From JAVBNU01 sp031551265 (GTDB taxonomy: Bacteria; Cyanobacteriota; Vampirovibrionia; Gastranaerophilales; Gastranaerophilaceae), in assembly GCA_031551265.1 (NCBI GenBank), contig JAVBNU010000043.1, positions 16,775 through 80,774 of the forward strand: a stretch of DNA of 64,000 nucleotides, in the 5' to 3' direction. Position numbers and translations under genes: made by a program. This document shows positions 52,475 to 61,712 of the stretch, piece by piece. Below the pieces are notes generated by a model. It saw nothing but the letters and a program-made list of their open reading frames with translations, ran no database searches and was not told the origin of the DNA. Positions within the stretch are counted from its first letter, which is position 1. Each line of letters opens with the position of its first letter.

Positions 52475-53074
52475 TTATAATGAAAGGCATTGATTACATA
52501 AAATTTCTTGCCAGTTGCCAGTTTTTTCTATGTAAATGTCGACGCCGCGTTCCATGCATAGTTTTTTGTGTTCTTTTTTATTTGAGGCAGTAATGATAAT
52601 GATTTTTGTCTCAAGGTTGTGTGATTTAATGAGTTTTTGCAGTTCATTAAGCAGCATCAGGCCTTCACGCTCTGTAGGGATAAATAAATCCATTACAACC
52701 AGGTCAAATCGCTTGTTTTTGAATTTTTCAAGCGCATCAAAGATTTCTTGTGAGACGAGTGTCTTGAATCCGTATTTTTGCATAATGACATTGAGCTGAT
52801 ATGTGATAACTCCTAAGTCGTCAATGATAAGAACAGTTTTTTTATCCTCATCTGAGTCATCATCAGAATCATATCCGTAGCCATTGCTGTCGTTAGAGCT
52901 TTCAATGGAGGATTTTTGTCCCTTTCCTGATGAGAGGGCTTGCTTTAGTTTTACAAGGTGAATTTTTAAGTCGTCAAGGGTTACGTTGCGCATGCTTCCG
53001 GGATTTTCATCAATCAAGCCAAAGAATTCTTTGATAAAGAACTCGTCTACTTCTAAAATAAAATCATCACTCAT
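52475..53074 (-). CDS. Response-regulator receiver protein, no output domain
   Basis: A 199-residue protein: about 75 unplaced N-terminal residues with an acidic Asp/Ser-rich linker (about 65-80), then a receiver domain with all phosphorylation residues (LIIDDLG acidic pair, VVMDLFIP phospho-acceptor aspartate, IITAS threonine/serine, IEKTG lysine). No DNA-binding or enzymatic output domain follows. The stop is 15 bases upstream of the rnpB -10. No histidine kinase is near, so the partner is unknown. Confidence 0.88.
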   Translation of the reverse strand: MSDDFILEVDEFFIKEFFGLIDENPGSMRNVTLDDLKIHLVKLKQALSSGKGQKSSIESSNDSNGYGYDSDDDSDEDKKTVLIIDDLGVITYQLNVIMQKYGFKTLVSQEIFDALEKFKNKRFDLVVMDLFIPTEREGLMLLNELQKLIKSHNLETKIIIITASNKKEHKKLCMERGVDIYIEKTGNWQEILCNQCLSL

Positions 53075-53089
53075 TTAAAAACCTACTTT

Positions 53090-53530
53090 CTACTTCCCTG
53101 TAGAACCAAATCCACCAGCTGCGCGAGCAGTTTCACTAAGTTCCGAACAACATTCAATGTCTGCTTTGATAACAGGAGCTACAATCATTTGGGCAATTCT
53201 TTCGCCCGGTTGAATTGTATATTCCGTATCGGATAAATTTATTAATCCGACGCAAACCTCGCCGCGATAATCTTCATCTATGGTGCCTACACAGTTTGAT
53301 AGTGTGATACCGTGTTTGATGGCTAATCCTGAGCGTGGTCTTATCTGCGCCTCGCACCCTTTTGGTAGTTCTATGATTATACCGGTAGGTATTAGGGCCC
53401 GTCCCAGTGGTTTTAATGTAACGGGTGAGCTAATACCTGCCGACAAATCCATACCTGCGGCACCTTCTGTTTTGTAGGAAGGTAAATCCGCACAATTTGC
53501 TAATTTTTGAATCTTTAGTTTGATTTTCAT
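53090..53530 (-). CDS. dut: dUTP diphosphatase
   Basis: Hydrolyses dUTP to dUMP, 146 residues, trimeric family. All five motifs are seen: AGMDLSA (I), [12 protein letters not shown] (II), [14 protein letters not shown] (III), PGERIAQMI (IV) and GGFGSTGK (V). It lies 11 bases after the membrane thioredoxin gene and 15 before the response regulator, in the same direction. Confidence 0.96.
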   Translation of the reverse strand: MKIKLKIQKLANCADLPSYKTEGAAGMDLSAGISSPVTLKPLGRALIPTGIIIELPKGCEAQIRPRSGLAIKHGITLSNCVGTIDEDYRGEVCVGLINLSDTEYTIQPGERIAQMIVAPVIKADIECCSELSETARAAGGFGSTGK

Positions 53531-53541
53531 TGTTTAACTAA

Positions 53542-54063
53542 TTACTGAGCGTTTAAGAATTTATCTACGTCTTCAGCTAAAGTTTCATATGCAGCGAAAC
53601 GTCCGTTGTTCAGGTGTTCGCGAGCATTTGTTTTTGGGTTAACCATAAATACTGAAGGATAGCCGTTAATTCCGTATTCTTTAACCAAGTCTGCGTTTTT
53701 AGCATCTTCACAATTAACCATAACAACATTCATTTTGTTGCCGTATTGTTTTTTTAATTGTGGGATGTAAGGTGCAAATCTTTTGCAATAACCGCACCAG
53801 TCAACATAAAACAATACTAGCGAAGGTTTACCGTTTTTCATAGCAGCTGCATAAGAAATCATTCCTTTATCAAATTTGGAAGGTACAACATCACCGGCAG
53901 GTGCTGCTGCTCTGGCACCACCGCCACAACCGCCAGATGGCGCTGCAACAGGTGCTGGAGCCGGCGCATTACCGACTGTATTGCCTTTTGCTAAAAATAC
54001 ATTTGAGGTTAGTGAAACTGCTAGTAATACGGACATCACTAAAATAGCTACATCTTTGTTCAT
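53542..54063 (-). CDS. Membrane-anchored thioredoxin-like protein
   Basis: A 173-residue protein: an N-terminal membrane anchor (about 4-24), an Ala/Pro/Gly-rich linker with a GGCGGGA segment, then a thioredoxin domain with WCGYC (cysteines 90 and 93), a cis-proline GYPSVF and the YGI...GYP region. It faces the extracytoplasmic side and probably works in disulfide exchange. Ribosome site AAGGAG and a promoter lie upstream. Confidence 0.88.
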   Translation of the reverse strand: MNKDVAILVMSVLLAVSLTSNVFLAKGNTVGNAPAPAPVAAPSGGCGGGARAAAPAGDVVPSKFDKGMISYAAAMKNGKPSLVLFYVDWCGYCKRFAPYIPQLKKQYGNKMNVVMVNCEDAKNADLVKEYGINGYPSVFMVNPKTNAREHLNNGRFAAYETLAEDVDKFLNAQ

Positions 54064-54157
54064 ACTTTTTCTCCTTTTTGGGTGCTGTTACTCTCCATCA
54101 AGAGTTGTTCAGTACCTTTTATCTACTTTACTTTTATTTTTAATGTCTCTGATATTT

Positions 54158-54186
54158 ATTATAATAGATTTTGCGGTATTTGGAAA
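54158..54186 (-). promoter_or_regulatory. Promoter of the thioredoxin-like gene
   Basis: On the minus strand TTTCCA (-35, 4 of 6), a 17-base spacer and TATAAT (-10), about 95 bases before the ATG. Confidence 0.5.
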
Positions 54187-54285
54187 ACTATTTTTTAAAA
54201 TTGGTGGAAGTTAATGCTTATAGCCTTTCCACCTGAATAGTACATCTTTAATATATATTAACATCCATTAGACAGTTTATTTTTA

Positions 54286-56088
54286 TTATTCTTCATTAAG
54301 GTTCAATACTGCCATGAAAGCTTCTTGGGGTACTTCTACGCGTCCTACAGCTTTCATCCGTTTTTTACCTTTTTTCTGTTTTTCAAGGAGTTTGCGTTTT
54401 CTTGAAATATCGCCGCCGTAACATTTATCAAGCACGTTTTTACGGACGGCTTTGATGTTTGTGCGTGCAATAATTCTACCGCCAATAGCAGCTTGGATGG
54501 CAACTTCAAACATTTGGCGCGGAATGATTTCTCTTAGTCTGGATGTTAGTTTTTGGCCAACATAAAATGCACTGTCTTTATGGACAATCGCGCTCAGTGC
54601 GTCAACGACTTCACCGGCGAGTAATATGTCAAGCTTCACGAGGTCGCCTCGTTTGTAGCCGCAAATTTCGTAATCCAAGCTTGCGTAACCTTTGGATCGT
54701 GATTTCAACTGGTCATAAAAGTCTGTAATTACTTCGCTCAAAGGTATTTCATACTCGAGGTTAACTCTGATTTTGTCCAAATAGTGCATGTTTAGAAAAA
54801 CGCCGCGTTTTGATTGACATAAATCCATTAAAACACCTACAAATTCGTTCGGAGTGATTATACTCACTTTAACATATGGTTCTTCAATAAAGTCGCGATA
54901 TGCCGGATCAGGTAAGTTTGCGGGGTTGTCTATTTCAACGACCGTACCGTCGGTTTTGTGCACTTTATAAATAACGGAAGGCGCAGTTGTTACAAGTGAA
55001 AGGCCGTATTCGCGCTCAAGTCTTTCTTGTGCGATTTCCATATGCAGCATGCCTAAAAAACCGCAACGGAAACCAAATCCCAGTGCTGAAGAGGTTTCAG
55101 GCTCAAATGTTATTGAAGAATCATTGAGTTGCAGCCGTTCAAGGGCTTCTTTCAAGTCATGATAATCGTCATTGTCAACAGGGTAAAGTCCTGAGAATAC
55201 CATCGGCAAAGCTTCTTTGTAACCTGCAAGAGACTCTTTTGCGGGGTTGTCGCTGTGCGTGATTGTGTCGCCTACAAAACGGGTTAATTCCTTTATTGAA
55301 CCTGCAAAATATCCTACGTCGCCTGTTTTAAGTTCGTTTACAGGCACTCGATTTGGTTTTAAATAGCCTAACTCAACAACTTCATATTGTTTTTTTGTGG
55401 CCATGAACTTGATTTTGTCACCAAGTTTTATACTGCCGTCAACAACTTTGAAAAAGCATAATGTGCCTAAATATTGGTCGTATGCACTATCGAAAACTAA
55501 TGCTCTGAGAGGTTTATCTGACGTATCTTCAGGAGGCGGGATATAATCAACCACTGCTTCAAGCACATCACCAATACCAATTCCTTCTTTTGCGCTTACA
55601 GGTATTGCCATTGAGGCATCAATGCCTAAAATTTCTTCAATTTCTGCTCTTACACGCTCAACGTCAGCAGAAGGCAGATCAATTTTGTTTATTACAGGAA
55701 TTATTTCAAGATTTTGTTCAACTGCTAAGTAAACATTAGCAAGTGTTTGAGCCTCAACGCCCTGTGTTGCGTCAACAATTAGTAATGCCCCTTCGCATGC
55801 TGCGAGTGAGCGCGAAACTTCGTAAGAAAAATCGACATGCCCGGGTGTATCAATGAGATTTAAGATATAGTCTTTGCCATTTTTTGCTTTGTAGTTCATT
55901 CGAGCAGCGGTAAGTTTGATTGTAATACCACGTTCGCGCTCAATATCCATCATATCAAGCAATTGTGCTTGCATGTCACGTTCTGCAATCGTACCTGTCG
56001 CTTCAATCAATCTGTCAGCTAGGGTAGACTTTCCGTGGTCGATGTGTGCAATTATGCAAAAGTTTCTTACGTTATCGATATATTTCAT
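54286..56088 (-). CDS. lepA: Elongation factor 4 (back-translocase GTPase)
   Basis: Ribosome-associated translation GTPase, 600 residues. The start at 56088 gives [20 protein letters not shown], the standard family N-terminus; a longer reading adds 12 odd residues. G motifs: HIDHGKST (G1), [11 protein letters not shown] (G3), NKIDLP (G4). The LepA-specific C-terminal domain includes [20 protein letters not shown]. It lies 57 bases after secA on the same strand. Confidence 0.97.
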   Translation of the reverse strand: MKYIDNVRNFCIIAHIDHGKSTLADRLIEATGTIAERDMQAQLLDMMDIERERGITIKLTAARMNYKAKNGKDYILNLIDTPGHVDFSYEVSRSLAACEGALLIVDATQGVEAQTLANVYLAVEQNLEIIPVINKIDLPSADVERVRAEIEEILGIDASMAIPVSAKEGIGIGDVLEAVVDYIPPPEDTSDKPLRALVFDSAYDQYLGTLCFFKVVDGSIKLGDKIKFMATKKQYEVVELGYLKPNRVPVNELKTGDVGYFAGSIKELTRFVGDTITHSDNPAKESLAGYKEALPMVFSGLYPVDNDDYHDLKEALERLQLNDSSITFEPETSSALGFGFRCGFLGMLHMEIAQERLEREYGLSLVTTAPSVIYKVHKTDGTVVEIDNPANLPDPAYRDFIEEPYVKVSIITPNEFVGVLMDLCQSKRGVFLNMHYLDKIRVNLEYEIPLSEVITDFYDQLKSRSKGYASLDYEICGYKRGDLVKLDILLAGEVVDALSAIVHKDSAFYVGQKLTSRLREIIPRQMFEVAIQAAIGGRIIARTNIKAVRKNVLDKCYGGDISRKRKLLEKQKKGKKRMKAVGRVEVPQEAFMAVLNLNEE

Positions 56089-56145
56089 AATTATAAGTAT
56101 AGCTGAGAAGGATTTTACAAACAATAAAAAGTTTAGAAAGCATTT

Positions 56146-58929
56146 TTACTGCCCGCAACATTTTTTGTATTTTTTGCCGCTGCCACACGGACAAGGATCG
56201 TTACGACCAACTTGATGCGACTTTTCAGGTGTTTGAGGCTCATCTTCATTCGGCGCTATAAAGTTATCAGCAGCTTCGCTCAAGGCGGTACTTACAGGCT
56301 CATTTTCATTGTAATCCATAATCTGTACGCCAAATTTAGCGCGGAATAAATATTTTATGGTTTCGCTCTGAATTTCGTACATCATTTTATTGAATAGGTC
56401 ATAAGCTTCTTTTTTGTACTCAATAAGCGGGTCTTTTTGTCCGTATGCGCGTAATCCTATACCATCACGCAACATATCGATGTTGTGTAAATGGTCAATC
56501 CATTTATTATCAATTGTGCGCAGCAAAATATCCTTTTCGATGTAGCGCATAACATTGTCGTCAGAGAATGGCTCTTGTGTTACAGCACTCGGGTTGTATT
56601 GCTGCATAACGTCATTGTAAAACATTACAGTTGTTTCTTCGTGTGCAGCATATGCTCTCAAGGCTGCATCTTTAATCTTTTCATACATGCTTGCGTATTT
56701 TAGCTCGGCTATATCTTCTAATTTAATATAATTGAGCTGAGGAATGCTAGCATGTAATTCTTTGACGAGGCTTACTAAATCTTCATGTATATATTCAGCA
56801 GGCTGCATTTCAGGTGAAATATAACTTTTTAAAGTTCTGTCTACATCTTTTTCAATCATATAGATAATATCAGATGTCAGATTATCACCGCGTAGTACTT
56901 TGTGGCGTTGTGCGTAGAATTTTTCACGCTGGATATTAATAACATCGTCGTATTCAAGTACGTGTTTTCTTATGTCAAAGTGCATAACCTCAATTTTGCG
57001 TTGTGCAGATTCAATTTGAGAAGTAATAAGCTTTGACTCAATTGGTATAGTCTCATCGTAGTTCATTGTTTCCATGAAATTGATGATGATGTCAGATTTC
57101 ATGATCCGCATCAAACTATCTTCAAGTGAAATAAAGAACTGTGTAGAACCGGGGTCACCTTGACGTGCTGCACGACCACGGAGCTGGTTATCGATTCTTC
57201 GTGATTCGTGGCGTTCTGTACCGATTACGTGTAAGCCACCAGCATCAACAACTCGTTTGTGCTCTGCTTCCGTTAGGGCACGAGCACGCTCTAGAGCTTT
57301 ATCTTTTAATTCTTCGTAGTTACTGGAATTTTCGGGGGTAACATTATTATCTTCAAGTTCTTCTTTTGCTAAATACTCGGGGTTACCGCCCAGTAGAATA
57401 TCTGTACCACGACCTGCCATGTTCGTTGCAATTGTGACAGCGCCATAACGGCCTGCCTGCGCGATGATATAAGCTTCTTTTTCGTGGTGTTTTGCGTTCA
57501 AAATATTGTGCTCAATACCTTGTTGTTTTAACAATGAAGAAAGCAGTTCAGATTTATCAATGCTTATCGTACCGACTAAAATTGGTCGTCCTTCAGCGTT
57601 AATTCTTTTAATCTCATCTACAACCGACAGATATTTTTGTTTTTCACTTTTATAGATTACGTCGTGCATGTTTGCTCTGATATCTTGTTTGTTTGTCGGA
57701 ATTGAGGTTACTTCAAGTTTGTAAATCTTACCGAATTCGGCTTCTTCAGTCATTGCTGTACCTGTCATACCGGCCAATTTAGGGTAAAGTCTGAAAAGAT
57801 TTTGGAATGTAATACTAGCTAGTGTTTGAGTCTCATCTTGGATTTTAACGTTTTCTTTAGCTTCCACAGCCTGATGCAGGCCATCGGACCAGCGTCTACC
57901 ATCCATTAAGCGACCTGTAAATTCGTCAACAATAACAACTTCACCATTTTTGACAACATAGTCGGTATCGCGATGGAATAATTCTTTTGCTTTTAGTGCT
58001 TGCAGTAAATGATGTGCATACTGATTAGCAATATCAAATAAGTCGTTGATATTTAAAAGTTCTTGTGCGCGATCAATACCATCTTCTGAAAGGATAACAT
58101 TTTTATTTTTTTCATCAACTTCATAATCTTGATCTTTAATAAGTAGTGGGGCGACTTTTGCCATAGTACGATACAATTCAGCAGATTTTTCAAGTCTGCC
58201 GCTTATGATTAGAGGTGTTCTCGCTTCATCAATCAAAATACTGTCAACTTCATCGATAATCGCGAAACTATAGGGTCTTTGCACCAGTCTGTCCAAAGAT
58301 GGCGCCATATTATCACGCAGATAATCGAAACCGAATTCGTTATTTGTACCATAAGTTATATCGCAATCGTAGGCTGCTTTTTTGTCTTCAAAATCGTCTG
58401 CTGTGCGTGTTCCTGCGAGAACAACACCAACGCTCAGGCCTAAGAAGTTGTATATTTTGCCCATCCATTCACTGTCACGTTTTGCGAGGTAATCATTGAC
58501 AGTTACAACGTGAACACCTTTGCCTGTCAGTGCATTTAAGTATGCAGGAAGGGTTGCTACAAGAGTTTTACCTTCACCGGTTCTCATTTCTGCGATATGA
58601 CCTTCGTGGAGGAAAATACCACCGATTAACTGAACGTCGAAGTGGCGCATATTCAAAACACGTTTACCAGCTTCACGCACTGTTGCGAACGCTTCGGGGA
58701 GAATTCTGTCTAATGCTTCTTTTTCGAGTTCTCTGTCTCTTTTGGGGTTATCTGAAGTTTCACGTTTTGATAAAATTTCCATAAATTCGCATGTTTTTGT
58801 CTTTAACTGCTCGTCAGTCATTGCCGCGTATTCAGGCTCCATAGCATTAATATGGTCGACTATTGGCATTACTTTTTTAATTTTCTTTTCGTGAGGATCC
58901 CCTAAAAGTTTTAACAGTAAGTTAATCAT
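56146..58929 (-). CDS. secA: Preprotein translocase ATPase SecA
   Basis: Motor of Sec-dependent export, 927 residues. Walker A MRTGEGKTL, DEVDSILIDEARTPLIISG, NMAGRGTDI and GRAARQGDPGST helicase motifs are intact, and the C-terminal zinc tail NDPCPCGSGKKYKKCCG (SEC-C) binds SecB or ribosomes. About 40 acidic residues precede that tail. The gene is between dnaK and lepA, all on the minus strand. Confidence 0.98.
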   Translation of the reverse strand: MINLLLKLLGDPHEKKIKKVMPIVDHINAMEPEYAAMTDEQLKTKTCEFMEILSKRETSDNPKRDRELEKEALDRILPEAFATVREAGKRVLNMRHFDVQLIGGIFLHEGHIAEMRTGEGKTLVATLPAYLNALTGKGVHVVTVNDYLAKRDSEWMGKIYNFLGLSVGVVLAGTRTADDFEDKKAAYDCDITYGTNNEFGFDYLRDNMAPSLDRLVQRPYSFAIIDEVDSILIDEARTPLIISGRLEKSAELYRTMAKVAPLLIKDQDYEVDEKNKNVILSEDGIDRAQELLNINDLFDIANQYAHHLLQALKAKELFHRDTDYVVKNGEVVIVDEFTGRLMDGRRWSDGLHQAVEAKENVKIQDETQTLASITFQNLFRLYPKLAGMTGTAMTEEAEFGKIYKLEVTSIPTNKQDIRANMHDVIYKSEKQKYLSVVDEIKRINAEGRPILVGTISIDKSELLSSLLKQQGIEHNILNAKHHEKEAYIIAQAGRYGAVTIATNMAGRGTDILLGGNPEYLAKEELEDNNVTPENSSNYEELKDKALERARALTEAEHKRVVDAGGLHVIGTERHESRRIDNQLRGRAARQGDPGSTQFFISLEDSLMRIMKSDIIINFMETMNYDETIPIESKLITSQIESAQRKIEVMHFDIRKHVLEYDDVINIQREKFYAQRHKVLRGDNLTSDIIYMIEKDVDRTLKSYISPEMQPAEYIHEDLVSLVKELHASIPQLNYIKLEDIAELKYASMYEKIKDAALRAYAAHEETTVMFYNDVMQQYNPSAVTQEPFSDDNVMRYIEKDILLRTIDNKWIDHLHNIDMLRDGIGLRAYGQKDPLIEYKKEAYDLFNKMMYEIQSETIKYLFRAKFGVQIMDYNENEPVSTALSEAADNFIAPNEDEPQTPEKSHQVGRNDPCPCGSGKKYKKCCGQ

Positions 58930-58996
58930 TATAAAATGTACCTTTCTCCCTGATTCTAGTGATTATTTTAAATAATAACACAGACATAGAGTTTTG

Positions 58997-59022
58997 AAAA
59001 AAAGAGGCGAACAGATCGCCTC
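58997..59022 (-). terminator. Intrinsic terminator of dnaK
   Basis: On the minus strand GAGGCGA-TCTGT-TCGCCTC with a 7-bp stem and seven T, 22 bases after the dnaK stop. Confidence 0.9.
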
Positions 59023-59043
59023 AAGTTTTTGGAATATGAATTG

Positions 59044-60894
59044 CTATTCTTTTTCGTATTCGGCGTCGATGATATCCTCGTCGCTGCCGGTGTTTGCATC
59101 CTGGCTTTCACCGCTGCCTGCTTGTTCGTTTGCGTTTTCAGTAGCGGCTTCTTCTTGCTGGACGCTTTTGTAAGCTGCTTCTGAGATTGCGAACATTACT
59201 TGTTGCAACTCGTCTGAAAGTTTTTTGATTTCATCAGCAGGTTTTTCATCTTTTAGAGCTTCCTCTAGGTTTTTACGGTGCTCGTCAAGTTTTGTTTTAT
59301 CTTCATCTGAAATTTTGCCCTCAAAGTCTTTAACGATACGTTCAGACGATGAGATTAGGCTATTTGCGTTGTTTTTAATTTCAGCTTCTTCTTTTTTCTT
59401 TTTGTCTTCTTCCGAGTTCATTTCAGCTTCTTTGACCATTTTGTCAATATCAGAATCATTGAGGTTAGAAGAATTCGTGATTGTGATTTTTTGTTCTTTA
59501 TTTGTCGCTTTATCTTTTGCTGACACGTTTACGATACCGTTAGCGTCGATGTCAAAAGTTACTTCGATTTGCGGCAAACCTCTTTGTGCCGGTGGGATAC
59601 CATCAAGTCTGAACATACCTAATGATTTGTTGTCCGTCGCCATTGGGCGTTCGCCTTGTAGTACGTGTACATCAACGGCTGTTTGGTTGTTTTCAGCAGT
59701 CGAGAATACTTGTGATTTAGAAACAGGAATGGTTGTGTTTCTTGGTACCAGTGGAGTTAGTACGCCGCCTAATGTTTCAATGCCAAGTGTCAACGGTGTT
59801 ACGTCTAAAAGCACGATATCTTTTACTTCACCGGCTAATACACCGGCTTGAACGGCTGCACCAACTGCAACAACTTCATCAGGGTTAACTGTTTGGTTAG
59901 GATCTTTGCCTGTGTAGTCTTTCACCAGCGCTTGTACAGCAGGTATACGAGTCGAACCGCCGACTAGTACGACTTCGTCGATTTCGTTTTTGCTTAAGCC
60001 TGCATCTTTGATAGCTTGTTCTACAGGAGTTTTTAATTTGTCGAGTAAATCTCTTGTTAAGTCTTCAAATTTTGCTCTTGAAAGTTGTATATCCAAGTGT
60101 TTTGGTCCGTTAGCATCAGCTGTAATGAACGGTAGATTGATATTTGTTTCAATAACTGATGATAACTCACATTTAGCTTTTTCGGCGGCTTCTTTGAGAC
60201 GTTGCATTGCTTGCTTGTCATTTCTGAGGTCGATGCCTTCTTGTTTTTTGAACTCGTCGCTCAACCAGTTCATGACTTTGTCGTCAAAATCGTCACCACC
60301 CAAGCGTGTGTCACCGCTGGTTGATAGTACTTCGTGTACCCCGTCGCCGATTTCAAGGATAGATACGTCGAATGTACCGCCGCCTAAGTCGAATACTAAA
60401 ACTTTTTCAGTTTTTTTGCTGTCTAGGCCATAAGCTAAAGCTGCGGCTGTAGGCTCGTTGACGATGCGGAGCACGTCTAAGCCTGCGATTTTACCGGCAT
60501 CTTTAGTCGCTTGACGTTGTGAATCGTTGAAGTATGCAGGAACGGTGATAACCGCAGATGTTACTTTTTCGCCTAAGTAGCTTGAAGCGTCGTCAGCAAG
60601 TTTGCGTAAAATCATTGCCGAGATTTCTTGTGGTGTATAATCTTTATCATTAATTTTTACTTTGTGGTCAGAGCCCATTTCTCTTTTGATTGAGGCGACT
60701 GTTTTATCAGGGTTAAGAATTGCCTGACGTTTAGCGAGCTGGCCGACCAGTCTTTCGCCTGTTTTTGAAAACCCTACGATTGAGGGGGTTGTTCTTGAAC
60801 CTTCTGCGTTAGCTATTACGGTAGGTTTACCACCTTCCATAACCGCAACTACAGAATTCGTTGTACCTAAGTCTATACCTATAGTTTTAGCCAT
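59044..60894 (-). CDS. dnaK: Chaperone DnaK (Hsp70)
   Basis: ATP-dependent chaperone, 616 residues. Signatures [31 protein letters not shown] and [16 protein letters not shown] are complete; the C-terminal lid ends in [11 protein letters not shown] strong AAAAGGAG precedes the ATG, and a terminator follows, so it stands alone: no grpE, dnaJ or hrcA is adjacent. No CIRCE operator is seen; a TTTTCAA/TTGAAAA dyad lies upstream instead. Confidence 0.98.
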   Translation of the reverse strand: MAKTIGIDLGTTNSVVAVMEGGKPTVIANAEGSRTTPSIVGFSKTGERLVGQLAKRQAILNPDKTVASIKREMGSDHKVKINDKDYTPQEISAMILRKLADDASSYLGEKVTSAVITVPAYFNDSQRQATKDAGKIAGLDVLRIVNEPTAAALAYGLDSKKTEKVLVFDLGGGTFDVSILEIGDGVHEVLSTSGDTRLGGDDFDDKVMNWLSDEFKKQEGIDLRNDKQAMQRLKEAAEKAKCELSSVIETNINLPFITADANGPKHLDIQLSRAKFEDLTRDLLDKLKTPVEQAIKDAGLSKNEIDEVVLVGGSTRIPAVQALVKDYTGKDPNQTVNPDEVVAVGAAVQAGVLAGEVKDIVLLDVTPLTLGIETLGGVLTPLVPRNTTIPVSKSQVFSTAENNQTAVDVHVLQGERPMATDNKSLGMFRLDGIPPAQRGLPQIEVTFDIDANGIVNVSAKDKATNKEQKITITNSSNLNDSDIDKMVKEAEMNSEEDKKKKEEAEIKNNANSLISSSERIVKDFEGKISDEDKTKLDEHRKNLEEALKDEKPADEIKKLSDELQQVMFAISEAAYKSVQQEEAATENANEQAGSGESQDANTGSDEDIIDAEYEKE

Positions 60895-60947
60895 GTGTTT
60901 ATCTCCTTTTTAATTAGTATCTTCTTCTGTCTTTATATATACCATCG

Positions 60948-60967
60948 TTTTCAAGTATTTTTGAAAA
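60948..60967 (-). promoter_or_regulatory. Dyad upstream of dnaK, candidate heat-shock operator
   Basis: TTTTCAA-GTATTT-TTGAAAA, a 7-bp perfect inverted repeat about 55 bases before the dnaK ATG and just upstream of TATATATAAAG, a likely -10 region. It stands where CIRCE often lies. Confidence 0.4.
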
Positions 60968-61026
60968 AATAAACAAAAAATTAATAATTTGAATTATGGT
61001 GAATTAAGATATTCGAACTACCTGTC

Positions 61027-61077
61027 ATACCGCAGCGCTAAATGTAGAATGTATGCTAAAGCGTTTGTGTGCGGTAT
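61027..61077. repeat. ATACCGCA...TGCGGTAT hairpin
   Basis: An 8-bp perfect outer stem, with a further partial AGCGCT/AAAGCG pairing inside. Repeat-like palindrome. Confidence 0.5.
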
Positions 61078-61133
61078 CTTTTCGACTATCAAATGAAGTC
61101 TTTTTGCTTGAAAAATAATTCCGAGTTGGTAAG

Positions 61134-61185
61134 ACCCCGCACAGAGTACGTTTTTTGTTACCTTCAACGCATTACGCTGCGGGGT
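61134..61185. repeat. ACCCCGCA...TGCGGGGT hairpin
   Basis: An 8-bp perfect outer stem with a partly pairing arm; similar in design to the palindrome at 61027. Confidence 0.5.
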
Positions 61186-61213
61186 GACTTGGGGACTTAA
61201 TGTTTTGGTTAAA

Positions 61214-61229
61214 ACAAACGAGCGTTTGT
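61214..61229 (+). promoter_or_regulatory. TetR-like operator before the SMR exporter gene
   Basis: ACAAACG-AG-CGTTTGT, a 7-bp perfect dyad directly before TATAGT (61232-61237), the likely -10. TetR-family repressors often bind sites of this shape. Confidence 0.5.
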
Positions 61230-61246
61230 GATATAGTAAAGACATT

Positions 61247-61564
61247 ATGAGTTGGTTATATTTATTTTTAGCAGCAATATTTGAGGTAGGTTGGCCGGTC
61301 GGTATGAAACTGGCTGCTGTTACGTCTTATAAGTTTTGGTGGATACTTTTTGCGATAGTTGCGATGACTTTGAGTGGTGTATTGTTATATTTTGCGCAAA
61401 AGCAGATCCCGATTGGTACGGCTTATGCCGTTTGGACAGGTATTGGAGCGGCATGTACGTTCTTGATTGGCGTTGTGTTTTTTGGTGATGCAATGAGTCT
61501 GATGAGGTTTTTAGGGATAATTTTAATTATTTCAGGTGTTGTTTTGTTGAAAATAGGACATTAA
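61247..61564 (+). CDS. SMR-family exporter, SugE/Gdx type
   Basis: A 105-residue four-helix proton-coupled exporter. The essential membrane glutamate is E13 in AAIFEVGWPVG, and the WTGIGA motif with GTAYAVW places it with the SugE/Gdx guanidinium exporters rather than EmrE. A possible repressor site overlaps its promoter; no SD is clear and the message may have a very short leader. No second SMR subunit gene lies beside it, so it would work as a homodimer. Confidence 0.9.
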   Translation: MSWLYLFLAAIFEVGWPVGMKLAAVTSYKFWWILFAIVAMTLSGVLLYFAQKQIPIGTAYAVWTGIGAACTFLIGVVFFGDAMSLMRFLGIILIISGVVLLKIGH

Positions 61565-61602
61565 TAAACTAGCAGGTTAGTTTCTCAAAACTCGAATTTT
61601 TG

Positions 61603-61619
61603 TGTCATCGCGGGTGACA
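61603..61619. repeat. Short TGTCATC...GGTGACA palindrome
   Basis: A 7-base arm pair (one G-T) with a three-base loop after the SMR gene. Same class as the other intergenic hairpins. Confidence 0.35.
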
Positions 61620-61712
61620 GTTCGATACATGCTTTTATTTGTAACAAATTCTTTATAAAGTGGCAAGTTTTTTTATTCAGGTGCTTTATAATAAGAAGAT
61701 TAAGGACTTAGA

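Larger units (their letters stand above)
60895..61246. other. Intergenic region between dnaK and the SMR gene
   Basis: A 352-base divergent gap. It contains the dnaK leader and dyad (60948-60967), two hairpin repeats (61027-61077 and 61134-61185) and an operator-like dyad before the SMR gene (61214-61229). No gene and no recognisable guanidine riboswitch. Confidence 0.6.

Noticed and set aside
53876..54214. 112-residue plus-strand reading frame across the thioredoxin-like gene and its leader
   Set aside because: It mirrors the Ala/Pro/Gly linker of the real gene, and its tail is translated AT-rich leader DNA. No ribosome site.
56089..56124. Longer N-terminus of LepA
   Set aside because: The extra 12 residues have no counterpart in the family, whose proteins start at the equivalent of the ATG at 56088.
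61018..61245. 75-residue minus-strand reading frame between dnaK and the SMR gene
   Set aside because: Lies entirely in hairpin repeats and promoter DNA; no start signals.
61100..61246. Guanidine riboswitch upstream of the SMR exporter
   Set aside because: I could not find the conserved cores of the ykkC classes; the structure there is a GC-rich repeat hairpin and an operator-like dyad.
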